Made by a program: the position numbers and the translations under genes
Assembly (NCBI GenBank): GCA_049324875.1
Contig: JBMONC010000009.1
Location: forward strand, 1 to 64,000
Length of the DNA: 64,000 nt
Source: JAWLHU01 sp049324875
GTDB taxonomy: Bacteria > Bacillota > Sulfobacillia > Symbiobacteriales > Symbiobacteriaceae
Direction: 5' to 3'
In this document: piece after piece, positions 8,156-16,206 of the stretch
How positions within the stretch are numbered: position 1 is the first letter of the stretch
How the letters are laid out: every line of letters starts with the position of its first letter
Notes under the pieces: model-generated
Databases searched by the model: none
Seen by the model: only the letters and a program-made list of their open reading frames with translations
What the model was told of the DNA's origin: nothing

Positions 8156-8781
8156 ATGATGCGGAAGGTATTGATCGCGCTGCTCCTCTGCGGTCTGCTC
8201 GGCCTCGGGCGGCCGGTGGGGGCCTTCTCGGGCGGGGAGCCGCCCCCGGCGGCGGAGATTCTGGAGAGGGCGGAGCTGATCCTGATCGGCCGGGTGGTGG
8301 AGGAGCTGGGCACGGTGGATCTGCCGGGCGGGGGGATCTACACCCTCCACCGCCTGGAGGTGGAGAGCTACATCCGCCCGGCGGCGCCCGGGCCGGATTC
8401 GCTGGTGGTCAGCACCATCGGGGGGATGGGGCTCTACCGGGCGATGGACGGGCCGGGGATCGGCCCGCACCGGTCCCTCTTCTTCCTGCGGCGGAGCGGC
8501 GACCACTACGTGAAGGCGGCGGGGGTGCTGACGCCGACCATCCCCCTGGAGGGGGAGCGCTTTGCGANNNNNNNNNNNNNNNNNNNNNNNNNNNNNNNNN
8601 NNNNNNNNNNNNNNNNNNNNNNNNNNNNNNNNNNNNNNNNNNNNNNNNNNNNNNNNNNNNNNNNNNNCCCTTCCAGGAGGCGCTGGTGGATGGGCGGACG
8701 GGCGAGCTGCGCTTTGTCCGCCTGGTCCGGAAGGGATCGGGTGGCGAAGGATCTGCCCCGGGGGGTGCCGAACTTCCCTAG
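8156..8781 (+). CDS. Secreted protein of unknown function, interrupted by an assembly gap
   Basis: Starts MMRKVLIALLLCGLLGLGR, a signal peptide ending near VGAFS, behind a GAGGTG ribosome site. About 137 residues are readable before the 100-N gap; they look beta-rich (LILIGRVVEELG, YTLHRLEVESYIRP). After the gap the frame reading PFQEALVDGRTGELRF continues to a TAG at 8779-8781 and is the natural C-terminus. The two parts are not in the same frame across the 100 N, which only means the gap length is a placeholder. I do not recognise the family. The next gene, an aminopeptidase, begins 28 bases later. Confidence 0.6.
8568..8667. other. Assembly gap of exactly 100 N
   Basis: A placeholder scaffold gap inside the secreted-protein gene. 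The true length and content are unknown. Confidence 0.99.
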
Positions 8782-8809
8782 CATCGTCTTCCAGAGGGGG
8801 TTCGGGAGC

Positions 8810-10045
8810 ATGACCGAGTTCGCGGCCCGGTTGGACCAGTACGCAGCGCTCCTTGTCCGGGTGGGCATCAACCTGCAGCCGGGCCAGGAGGTGATGGTGA
8901 GCGGGACGCTGGAGCACGCCGACCTGGTGCGGCGGGTGGTGGAGAAGTCGTACGACGCCGGCGCCCGGCGGGTCCATGTGCGCTGGGAGGACCCGCAGGT
9001 GACCCGCATGACCATGGCCCGGGCCGATGCCGGGGCGCTGGCGGAGTACCCGGTCCATCTGGCCAGGTGGGATGAGGAGATCCTGGCGGGCGGCGGCGCC
9101 TACATCAGCATCGTGGGCTCCGACCCGAAGCTGCTGGCGGGAATCGACCCGGCCCGGATCGCCTCGGCCTCCCAGGCGGCGGCCCGGGCCCGCCAGGGGG
9201 TGAACGCCTACATCTCCAGCCTGAAGGCCAGCTGGGTGGTGGGCGCTGCCCCGACCAAGGGGTGGGCGGATCTGGTGGTGGCCGACCGGCCGGAGGGGGA
9301 GCGGGTGGATGCGCTCTGGGATTACATCCTCCAGGCCTGCCGGGTGACGGGGGAGGGCGACCCGGTGCAGGCCTGGCAGGTCCACCTGGGGCGGCTGAAC
9401 GACCGGACGGAGTACCTCAACCGGATGCGCTTCGCCCGGCTCCACTTCCGGGCGCCGGGGACCGACCTGACGGTCGATCTGCCGGCGGGGCACCTCTGGG
9501 TCGCCGGCGGGGCGGCCCGGAACGCCCAGGGGACCCCCTTCTGCCCCAACCTGCCCACCGAGGAGGTCTTCACCGCCCCCCTGCGGGACGGGGTGAACGG
9601 GACGGTTCGGTCCACCCTGCCGCTTAACAAGGGCGGCAGCCTGATCACCGGGATGACCCTCCGCTTCGAGCGGGGGCGGGTGGTGGCGTACAGCGCCGAG
9701 CAGGGGGAGGCGGTGCTGAAGGGGATCCTGGAGACCGATGAGGGCGCCTCCTACCTGGGCGAGGTGGCGCTGGTGCCGGTCAGCTCGCCGATCTACCGGA
9801 CCGGGGTGCTCTTCTACAACACCCTCTTCGATGAGAACGCCTCCAGCCATCTGGCGCTGGGCCGGGCCTACCCCTTCAACCTGGAGGGCGGGGTGGCGAT
9901 GAGCGCCGAGCAGCAGCGGGCGGCGGGGCTGAACTACAGCCATGAGCATGTGGACTTCATGATCGGCTCCCCGGAGCTGGATGTGGACGGCGAGACGGCG
10001 GCGGGCGAGCGGGTGCCGCTCTTCCGGAAGGGGCTCTGGGTCTAG
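8810..10045 (+). CDS. M29-family aminopeptidase (aminopeptidase T/AmpS type)
   Basis: 411 residues, normal for the thermophilic aminopeptidase family M29, cytosolic dimetal exopeptidases that remove N-terminal residues. Supporting stretches are PNLPTEEVFTAP, the Glu in YLGEVALV, the His in ASSHLALGRAYPF, and NYSHEHVDFMIGS, which carry the Co/Zn ligands of the family. The ATG at 8810 follows AGAGGGGG and is the natural N-terminus (MTEFAARLDQYAALLV). It is co-directional with the gap-split secreted gene upstream. A hairpin follows the stop. Confidence 0.9.
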   Translation: MTEFAARLDQYAALLVRVGINLQPGQEVMVSGTLEHADLVRRVVEKSYDAGARRVHVRWEDPQVTRMTMARADAGALAEYPVHLARWDEEILAGGGAYISIVGSDPKLLAGIDPARIASASQAAARARQGVNAYISSLKASWVVGAAPTKGWADLVVADRPEGERVDALWDYILQACRVTGEGDPVQAWQVHLGRLNDRTEYLNRMRFARLHFRAPGTDLTVDLPAGHLWVAGGAARNAQGTPFCPNLPTEEVFTAPLRDGVNGTVRSTLPLNKGGSLITGMTLRFERGRVVAYSAEQGEAVLKGILETDEGASYLGEVALVPVSSPIYRTGVLFYNTLFDENASSHLALGRAYPFNLEGGVAMSAEQQRAAGLNYSHEHVDFMIGSPELDVDGETAAGERVPLFRKGLWV

Positions 10046-10093
10046 GTGACAAGCCGGGGATGGCGGGCCGCGCAGATCCCCTCTGATGCAGAA

Positions 10094-10137
10094 CGCCCTC
10101 GGGCTCGCATCCCCCTGGATGCGCCCGGGGCGCCTTG
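10094..10137 (+). terminator. Probable terminator after the aminopeptidase gene
   Basis: A perfect inner stem GCATCC/GGATGC with a four-base loop is extended outward by GGGC/GCCC across a two-base bulge, then CCTTGTTGTT. The start of the stem is 55 bases past the stop codon. Confidence 0.5.
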
Positions 10138-10250
10138 TTGTTCGCCGCGTCCCCTCCGGGAGCCCTGGCGGGAGAGGGGGGGTCCTGGCGGGCGAGGGCA
10201 TTGCGACGGCGTGACTTGGCATTGCGATGGCGTTCTCTCGGCGGGTCCAG

Positions 10251-10560
10251 TTCGGTAACCGAACCGTCTCGCATGCGTGACCGACCGCTCTCTGCCCGGG
10301 CTCGGGCGGGTGATTCGGTCACCGAAGTTGTATCCGCCGCTCTCACGGCGAGACCGCAGGGGATCTTCGGAAACCGGAGTGGTATCTGGGGTTCCCGCGG
10401 GAGACCGGGCGGATCACTCGGTGGCCGAAGCGTTCTCGCCCCTGGAACCCTCCCCGCACCCGGCGGGGTGCTCCGGTGGGCGAAGCGTTCGCCGGTGCTT
10501 TCTCACCGTGACCCGGCGGCACCTGCGGTTCCCGAGGTTCACCCGGTGTTCCCTTGCCGA
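10251..10560. repeat. Six degenerate ~52-bp tandem repeats in a 781-bp gene-free spacer
   Basis: The spacer 10046-10826 contains no convincing gene. A TTCGG-type motif recurs at 10251, 10314, 10366, 10418, 10472 and 10524, spacings 63, 52, 52, 54 and 52. The first three copies form small hairpins (GTTCGGT-A-ACCGAAC, TTCGGTCACCGAA, CTTCGGAAACCGGAG); later copies decay. Some units hold a second hairpin with different bases but the same place, such as GCCG..CGGC near 10336 and CGGTG..CACCG near 10493. Just upstream, GGCATTGCGAYGGCGT occurs twice, near 10197 and 10218. The unit sequence differs from the ~46-bp repeats at 19 kb. Confidence 0.5.
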
Positions 10561-10639
10561 GCCCACTTTGGATGATCCGTTCCATCGATATGGGCCTGCG
10601 GGAAGGTGGGGAAGAACAGGAATAAATGAAAAATAGATC

Positions 10640-10668
10640 TTGAATGGAATTCAATCCCATGATACTAT
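10640..10668 (+). promoter_or_regulatory. Predicted sigma-A promoter for the stalk-domain gene
   Basis: TTGAAT, a 17-base spacer, then TACTAT, in the only AT-rich patch of the spacer. TTGAAT-GGA-ATTCAA at the -35 end is also an inverted repeat that could bind a regulator. A leader of about 150 bases follows. Confidence 0.5.
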
Positions 10669-10761
10669 TTAGGTGACAACAGATCCGATGATCGGGAGCC
10701 TCTGATGGGTTGGGGTGCGACCTGCGCCCGGTGGCCCGAGATAGACTGCGACCTTGGCGTT

Positions 10762-10787
10762 GGCCCTCCTGCGATGGCAGGGGGGCC
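10762..10787 (+). other. 11-bp hairpin in the 5' leader
   Basis: GGCCCTCCTGC pairs with GCAGGGGGGCC (one G-U) around GATG, about 27 bases before the AGGAGG ribosome site of the gene at 10827. No T tract follows, so it is a leader structure rather than a terminator. No known riboswitch is recognised. Confidence 0.5.
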
Positions 10788-10826
10788 CGTTGACTGGATG
10801 GGATTCTCTCAGGAGGTGGAAGATCG

Positions 10827-11981
10827 GTGAAGCGGATGATCGGTGGATTTACCCTGGTGCTTCTGCTGCTGGCGATCCTGGCCGGCGGGGTTGGCGCGGA
10901 GGAGGTGCGAATCATCCAGTACCCCGAGAGCAACTACCAGCCCGGCCCCGGATGGCCCGAGGGCTGGACCCCACCGCCGGTACCGGCGGAGCTGCCGGAG
11001 TGGCAGCGGGAAGAGGTGGAGCAGCTCCTGAAGGATCGGCCGGAGTATACCCGGTTCGAGGTGCGGGTGCAGGAGCCGATGCCGAGGTGGACCCAGGAGT
11101 ACCCCTATGAGTGGTGGACCGACCTGGTGGCCTGTGGGGAGACGATTTACGTCTTCTGGTATCCTGACCTGGACCAGAACCTGATCTACGAGACCTGGGA
11201 GCGGACCTTTGTTTCCGGGAAGCGCTCCAATGACCCCTGCGCCTTCTACCCGGTGCGCTACATCGTGGAGTCGATCGCCCCATCGCCCGAGCAGCAGGAG
11301 GCGGAGGCCCAGGGCATGGAGTTTCAGTACCGGGTGGACAAGTCCAACGACCCCCTGGGCCAGAACCACGGAGCCTACGATAACGGGAGCCCCGACTCCA
11401 TCTTCGTCTACCTCAACGACGGCTTCGCCAGCTACCACTTCGATGTTCCAGCCTACCTGGATACCACGGTAAACCGTGTGCGGGTCCCGATCCGGTTCAT
11501 CAGCGAGTACATGGGGGCCGAGGTCCACTGGGAGGAGTCCACCCAGCAGGTGACGATCCGCTTCCCGGCGGTCGATCAGCAGGTCCGTAAGGCGGTGCCG
11601 ATGGAGGGCTTCACCTACGAGGACCTCTGGAAGCCGGAGGCCTACTACCCCGATCACTACAAGTTCCGCATGGAGGATGCAACCGTGACCCTGCCAGCCC
11701 GGACCCTGGTACTGACCATCGGTCAGCCCCGGGCGCTGGTGAATGGGGAGGAGGTTCCGTTGGACGCCCCGCCGGTGGTGCGGGATGGCCGGACCATGGT
11801 GCCGGTCCGCTTCGTGGCGGAGCAGATGGGGGCAAAGGTCTACTGGGTGGGGGATCAGCCCATCTTCCGCACCGTAGAGGGGACCCTTAGCGGCACCTAC
11901 CACGTGCACATCTACACTCCGCTTTTCCCGCTCTTCGAGTACCCCAGTTGGTACATGGAGAACCGGGCCCAGCGGTTCTAG
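10827..11981 (+). CDS. Secreted protein with copper-amine-oxidase-N-type stalk domains
   Basis: 384 residues with a signal peptide (MKRMIGGFTLVLLLLAILAGGVGAE region). The second half holds two stalk-domain copies of the kind named after the copper amine oxidase N-terminus: one around 215-270 (VRVPIRFISEYMGAEVHWE) and one around 305-370 (ALVNGEEVPLDAPP then TMVPVRFVAEQMGAKVYW). These domains occur on many exported Bacillota proteins and probably bind cell wall. The N-terminal ~200 residues (WTQEYPYEWWTDLVACGETIY) are not recognised. The start is GTG, ten bases from AGGAGG; the in-frame ATG at 10836 is too far. The next secreted gene follows 13 bases downstream, so the two are likely one operon. 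Confidence 0.75.
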   Translation: MKRMIGGFTLVLLLLAILAGGVGAEEVRIIQYPESNYQPGPGWPEGWTPPPVPAELPEWQREEVEQLLKDRPEYTRFEVRVQEPMPRWTQEYPYEWWTDLVACGETIYVFWYPDLDQNLIYETWERTFVSGKRSNDPCAFYPVRYIVESIAPSPEQQEAEAQGMEFQYRVDKSNDPLGQNHGAYDNGSPDSIFVYLNDGFASYHFDVPAYLDTTVNRVRVPIRFISEYMGAEVHWEESTQQVTIRFPAVDQQVRKAVPMEGFTYEDLWKPEAYYPDHYKFRMEDATVTLPARTLVLTIGQPRALVNGEEVPLDAPPVVRDGRTMVPVRFVAEQMGAKVYWVGDQPIFRTVEGTLSGTYHVHIYTPLFPLFEYPSWYMENRAQRF

Positions 11982-11994
11982 GGGGACATGGGCG

Positions 11995-14427
11995 ATGCGC
12001 AGATGGCAATTGGCTGCACTCCTCTGCCTCATCCTCATCCTTTCGACCGCTGCCGCCTCCCCTGGGGTGGAGGCGGGCGACTGGCTGACCAAGGGCGGCT
12101 CGCCCCAGCGCCGCTCGGCCGTCAGCGACGCGGTTGGCCAGATGGCGCTGCAGGAGGCCTGGGTCGCGGAGAACCTGGGACAGAGCGCCACCCAGCCCGT
12201 GGTGGTGGGCCGGACCATCTACCACCTGGCCGGCGCCTACCTCTGGGAGATCCAGGTCGATGAGGCCGGTATGAAGGTGGCGGAGCGGCCTTTGGGGAGT
12301 CCGGATCCCGAGAAGGTCAATCAATACAAGAGTTCCGAGGTGCTGGTCTCCCAGAGCAGTCCCAGCCTGAGCCCCGAAACCGGCATCCTCTACTTCGGCA
12401 CTGCCTACGGCTGGGTCTGGGCCTATGATCCTAGGTTGAAGCGCTTTGACTTTGTTCGAGTCACCACTGGGTGCCCCATCGTCGGCTCCCCGCTGATCTT
12501 CCATGAGAACGGCCGAGACTTCGTCATCGTTTCCGACCGGCCGAACTACCCGGGCGAGCAACTGAAGCAGGGGCAACCGCCCTGCTCCAGGAAGCAGGGC
12601 AAGGTCTGGGTGATCGAGAACCTGGACCGGATGGATGGTTCGGGTGTGCCCAAGGAGTACAGGACCTCCGCCCACAAGGGGAGGGCAGGGGCGATTGGTG
12701 GATTCATCACGCCCTCGGCCGTTCCCGCCGGGGAGGATCCCCGCGGCCCCGCCTTCCTGATCGGCGCCGATGGTTTCGCCGGAGGCCGGGCCATCCGGCT
12801 CGTCCTGGACCGGAACCAGGGGTATGAACTGGTCTGGGATCGCTCCATTGACAGCGAGTCCAGCGGCTTTGCGGGCAACTTCACCTCCGATGGCCGCCAC
12901 GTCTACTGGCTGGACACCAAGGGCTGGCTCTGGGGGGTGGACCTCTCCACTGGCTTCTGGCCCGCGGGCTGGTCAGACTACATGATCAACCTGCCCGCCC
13001 AGATCGGCGCCGGCGCCGCCTTTACTAACACCGAGCCCGCCGTCGTCACCGACGGCGGCCGAACCCACCTCTACATCACCTTGCGCAACCAGGTCCCGCC
13101 CGGTCAGGAGCACCGCCTCCGGGCCGGACCCACCGGCAGCGAGGGCGCCGTGCTGGCGGTGGACCCCACCGGGCAGGTGGAGTGGCACCGCCGCTTCACC
13201 GGCACCGACTCGATCAACACCGCCCCCCTGGCCATCACCAGCCAGCAGGTGCTCCTCTTCGGCGACGTCAACGGCAAACTCCACAGCCAGTCGCTGACCA
13301 CCGCCAACCCCAGCGGCGGCGATGTGAAGCCCTTCCTGATCCCGGAGGGAAGCCGGGAGCCCCTGGCCACTCTCAACCTCCTGAAGGACGGGGAGCAGCC
13401 CGCCCATGGCCCCTTCAACTTCTCCCAGGTCTCCGGGGTGGGCGTTGACCCCGTTATGGCCGGCGGGCTGATCCTGGTGGGGGTCAACTACCGGGTGGGC
13501 CAGGAGGCCGGCGGCCGGCTGGTGGCCTACCGGGTCGGGGAGCCCTACGACCTTCGCTGGACCGGCTCGAACCAGCCGCTCACCCTGAAGCTGAACGAGT
13601 CCACCCCGATCAGTCGAAAGCTGGTGCTGGAGGAGACCGGGAAGAGCCTGGCCGCTCTCTGCCCCGCCAGTGAGTTTGCCGTCCAGTGGTACCTGACCGA
13701 CCCATCCGGCGCTCCGGTCCGGAAGCTCTGGCCCGAGGTGGCGCTGCCGGCGTCGATCCAGCCCGGCGCACCCATCGAGACCGCCCAGGCGATCACCCTC
13801 GAGCCCGCCGACCCGGCGGAGGGGCAGATCGTGGCGGTGATCGACCATCCGAGCGTCATGGCGCTCAGCGTCGCCCATCCGAAGAGTCCTGATCTGAAGC
13901 TGGCCCGGGCCCTGGGCGAGGCCTTTGGCGTCGAGCCGGCCAAGAGCTGCCGGGGGCTGGCGGGGGAGCTCTCCAAGCTGCCCGACCACACCGACCCGGA
14001 GGAGGGGCTGGCCAACAACATCCTGATCATCCCGTATCAGCGGACGAAGGTGCGGGACGATCCCTTCATCGCCACCCTGTCGGGGCCGGAGGGGGTGGTG
14101 CTGGGCGACCGTTTCGGCCTCAGCCTCTATCTCGGCTACTCCAACAACCTGGGCAGGGAGGCGGTGCAGGTCCGGGCACGGGCCTGGGCCAGTCAGGAGC
14201 CGGGGCCCGAGGACTACCCCTGGAGCGAGATCACCATCCCCGCCGGCTGCTGTGAGAAGGTTCCCATCACCTTCGAGAAGATGCTGCCGGGGGTCTACAC
14301 CGTCACCGTCGAGATCGACTACGAGCCGGACACGAACCCGGCCAACAACCGGAGAAGCATCACCGTCGAGCTGCGGGACTTCATCCAGAACGAGGCGCCG
14401 GGCTACGGCAGCGGGCTGGAGCGTTAG
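11995..14427 (+). CDS. Secreted PQQ-like beta-propeller protein
   Basis: 810 residues with a signal peptide (MRRWQLAALLCLILILSTAAA). About residues 30-510 carry repeated segments such as ILYFGTAYGWVWAYDP, VYWLDTKGWLWGVDLSTG and VLLFGDVNGKLHSQSL, in the style of PQQ/quinoprotein-like beta-propellers. The last ~100 residues (LSLYLGYSNNLGREAVQVRA, YTVTVEIDYEPDTNPANN) look like a CARDB-type adhesion domain. No catalytic residues can be named; a binding or wall-associated role is likely. It follows the stalk-domain gene by 13 bases. Confidence 0.7.
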   Translation: MRRWQLAALLCLILILSTAAASPGVEAGDWLTKGGSPQRRSAVSDAVGQMALQEAWVAENLGQSATQPVVVGRTIYHLAGAYLWEIQVDEAGMKVAERPLGSPDPEKVNQYKSSEVLVSQSSPSLSPETGILYFGTAYGWVWAYDPRLKRFDFVRVTTGCPIVGSPLIFHENGRDFVIVSDRPNYPGEQLKQGQPPCSRKQGKVWVIENLDRMDGSGVPKEYRTSAHKGRAGAIGGFITPSAVPAGEDPRGPAFLIGADGFAGGRAIRLVLDRNQGYELVWDRSIDSESSGFAGNFTSDGRHVYWLDTKGWLWGVDLSTGFWPAGWSDYMINLPAQIGAGAAFTNTEPAVVTDGGRTHLYITLRNQVPPGQEHRLRAGPTGSEGAVLAVDPTGQVEWHRRFTGTDSINTAPLAITSQQVLLFGDVNGKLHSQSLTTANPSGGDVKPFLIPEGSREPLATLNLLKDGEQPAHGPFNFSQVSGVGVDPVMAGGLILVGVNYRVGQEAGGRLVAYRVGEPYDLRWTGSNQPLTLKLNESTPISRKLVLEETGKSLAALCPASEFAVQWYLTDPSGAPVRKLWPEVALPASIQPGAPIETAQAITLEPADPAEGQIVAVIDHPSVMALSVAHPKSPDLKLARALGEAFGVEPAKSCRGLAGELSKLPDHTDPEEGLANNILIIPYQRTKVRDDPFIATLSGPEGVVLGDRFGLSLYLGYSNNLGREAVQVRARAWASQEPGPEDYPWSEITIPAGCCEKVPITFEKMLPGVYTVTVEIDYEPDTNPANNRRSITVELRDFIQNEAPGYGSGLER

Positions 14428-14519
14428 GCGCATGTCCGGGAGAGGGTCCCAGCCCTCGCCAGCGGGCTGGAGCGACAGGGGCCGGACGTGGGAGAGCGTA
14501 GCCCACTGCAGCAGGATCA

Positions 14520-14549
14520 AGGCGAGCCTCCATCCTCGGGGGCTCGCCT
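14520..14549 (+). terminator. Hairpin terminator after the beta-propeller gene
   Basis: AGGCGAGCC (14520-14528) pairs perfectly with GGCTCGCCT (14541-14549), followed by GTTCTTGG. Confidence 0.65.
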
Positions 14550-14567
14550 GTTCTTGGCCCAGTCCGC

Positions 14568-14637
14568 CCGCCGCATAGAGATTCTTGGGCCCTCCCTGGG
14601 GTCCGCCGGATAGAGATAGGTGGGCCTCCCCTGGGGC
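14568..14637. repeat. Two tandem 35-bp repeats
   Basis: Two adjacent 35-bp units starting at 14568 and 14603 share CCGCCGSATAGAGAT and TGGGCCYYCCCTGGGG. They lie between a terminator and the broken catalase gene. A second short direct repeat, CAGCGGGCTGGAGCG, joins the 3' end of the beta-propeller gene (about 14409) to 14459. Apart from these and the terminator, the 326-base spacer 14428-14753 holds nothing recognised. Confidence 0.55.
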
Positions 14638-14753
14638 TACGGCAGTTCATCGGCTGGAGGTGCAGAGAACCTCTTGAAATTTTCACGCTAGATCGGTGCA
14701 ATGGATGCTGCGGGGTAAAATATATGCGAAATTTTGAGTAAGTATGAATTCGC

Positions 14754-16027
14754 ATGGCGGAAAATACTCAGGAACGAAAGGTTCTGACCACGAGCTTTGG
14801 CGCCCCGGTGGAGGATGACCAGCACACCGCGACGGCAGGGCCCGGCGGACCGGCCCTCCTCCAGGATACCCACCTGATTGAGAAGCTGGCCCACTTCAAC
14901 CGGGAGCGGATTCCCGAGCGGGTGGTCCATGCGAAGGGTGCCGGCGCCTTCGGCTACTTTGAGTGCACCCGGGAGATGTCACAGTACACCCGGGCTCACT
15001 TCCTGGCCGAGCCGGGCCGGCGGACCGAGGCGGTGGTCCGCTTCTCCACGGTGGGCGGCGAGAAGGGCTCGGCCGATGCCGAGCGTGACCCCCGGGGCTT
15101 CGCCCTCCGGCTCTACACCGCCGAGGGCAACTACGACCTGGTGATGAACAACACCCCGGTCTTCTTCATCCGGGATCCCCTGAAGTTCCCGGACTTCATC
15201 CACACCCAGAAGCGGAATCCGGCCACCAACTGCAAGGATCCCGACATGTTCTGGGACTTCCTCTCCCTGACGCCCGAGTCGGTCCACCAGGTGATGGTGC
15301 TCTTCTCGGACCGGGGCACCCCCTTCAGCTACCGGCACATGAACGGCTACAGCGGCCACACCTTCATGTGGTACAACGCCCGGGGCGAGCACGTCTGGGT
15401 CAAGTACCACTTCAAGGCCGAGGCCGGGATCCGGAACCTGACCCGGGAGGAGGCGAACCGGCTCTGCGGGGAGGACCCGGACCACGCCACCCGGGATCTG
15501 TACGAGACCATCGCCGGTGGCGGTGAGGCGGCCTGGCGGGTCTATGTGCAGATCATGACCTCGGAGCAGGCCCGGAGCTACCGGTTCGACCCCTTCGATA
15601 TCACCAAGGTCTGATGGCACAGCGACTTCCCGCTGATCGAGATCGGGCGGCTGGTGCTGAACCGGAACCCGGAAAACTACTTCGCGGGCCGAAGCCCGAC
15701 CCGCAGGTGGCCCCGCCCCCGCTCGCCCTCTCCGGGGCGACGGTGCGGGCGGAGTACACCCATCCCAACAGCGATTTCGAGCAGCCCCGGGCGCTCTACG
15801 AGCGGGTGATGAGCGACACCGACCGGGCGCACCTGGTCCACAACATCGTCCAGCACCTGGGGAACGCCAAGCCCTTCCTGCAGCTGCGGCAGGCGGCGAT
15901 CTTCCACAAGGTCCATCCGGAGTACGGCTCGCGGGTGGCCGAGGGGCTCGGGCTGGATGTGGACGAGGTGAAGCGGCTGGCGGAGCTGGAGCCGGCGCAG
16001 CTGGCGGAGGCGACGGCGGCACATTGA
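14754..16027 (+). pseudogene. katA: Clade-type heme catalase, disrupted
   Basis: The first 286 codons encode a normal catalase N-terminus: distal His in VVHAKGAGAFGYFE, the FSTVGGEKGSADAERDPRGF stretch, and the distal Asn in MNNTPVFFIRDP. After FDITKV an in-frame TGA (15612-15614) interrupts, yet the same frame continues with WHSDFPLIEIGRLVLNRNP. At about 15686, after NYFA, some 80 residues normally found in catalases are missing and the frame shifts. The other frame resumes with APPPLALSG and HPEYGSRVAEGLGLD to the natural C-terminus at 16027. The lost part includes the RLFAYxDxxRxRLG segment with the heme-ligand Tyr. With two separate lesions and no proximal ligand, it should be inactive. 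Confidence 0.8.
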
Positions 16028-16034
16028 CGGCCTC

Positions 16035-16063
16035 GGGGCCGGGGGAGCAGATCCCCCGGCCCC
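16035..16063 (+). terminator. Hairpin terminator after the catalase remnant
   Basis: An 11-bp perfect stem, GGGGCCGGGGG (16035-16045) with CCCCCGGCCCC (16053-16063), around a seven-base loop, eight bases beyond the stop. Confidence 0.65.
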
Positions 16064-16145
16064 CTCGTCTGCCCTGGAACAGGTGGAACGGGAAGAGGTC
16101 CCGAATGCTGACCTGAAGCGGGTGTACAAACAGGGAATTCTCCCT

Positions 16146-16176
16146 ATTGCACGCATTCGCAATACACTTGTAAGAT
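16146..16176 (+). promoter_or_regulatory. Predicted promoter and operator of the P450 gene
   Basis: TTGCAC (16147-16152), an 18-base spacer, then TAAGAT (16171-16176). The inverted repeat TATTGC-N8-GCAATA (16145-16164) covers the -35 and much of the spacer and could be a repressor site. A further palindrome-like GGGAATTCTCCC lies just upstream. Confidence 0.45.
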
Positions 16177-16206
16177 AAGAGACAAAGCTGGGAGGGGGCG
16201 CTACCC

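Noticed and set aside
10135..10575. A 146-codon plus-strand frame through the 52-bp repeats
   Set aside because: No ribosome site, and the repeat period (52) is not a multiple of three, so the repeats are not kept as protein repeats.
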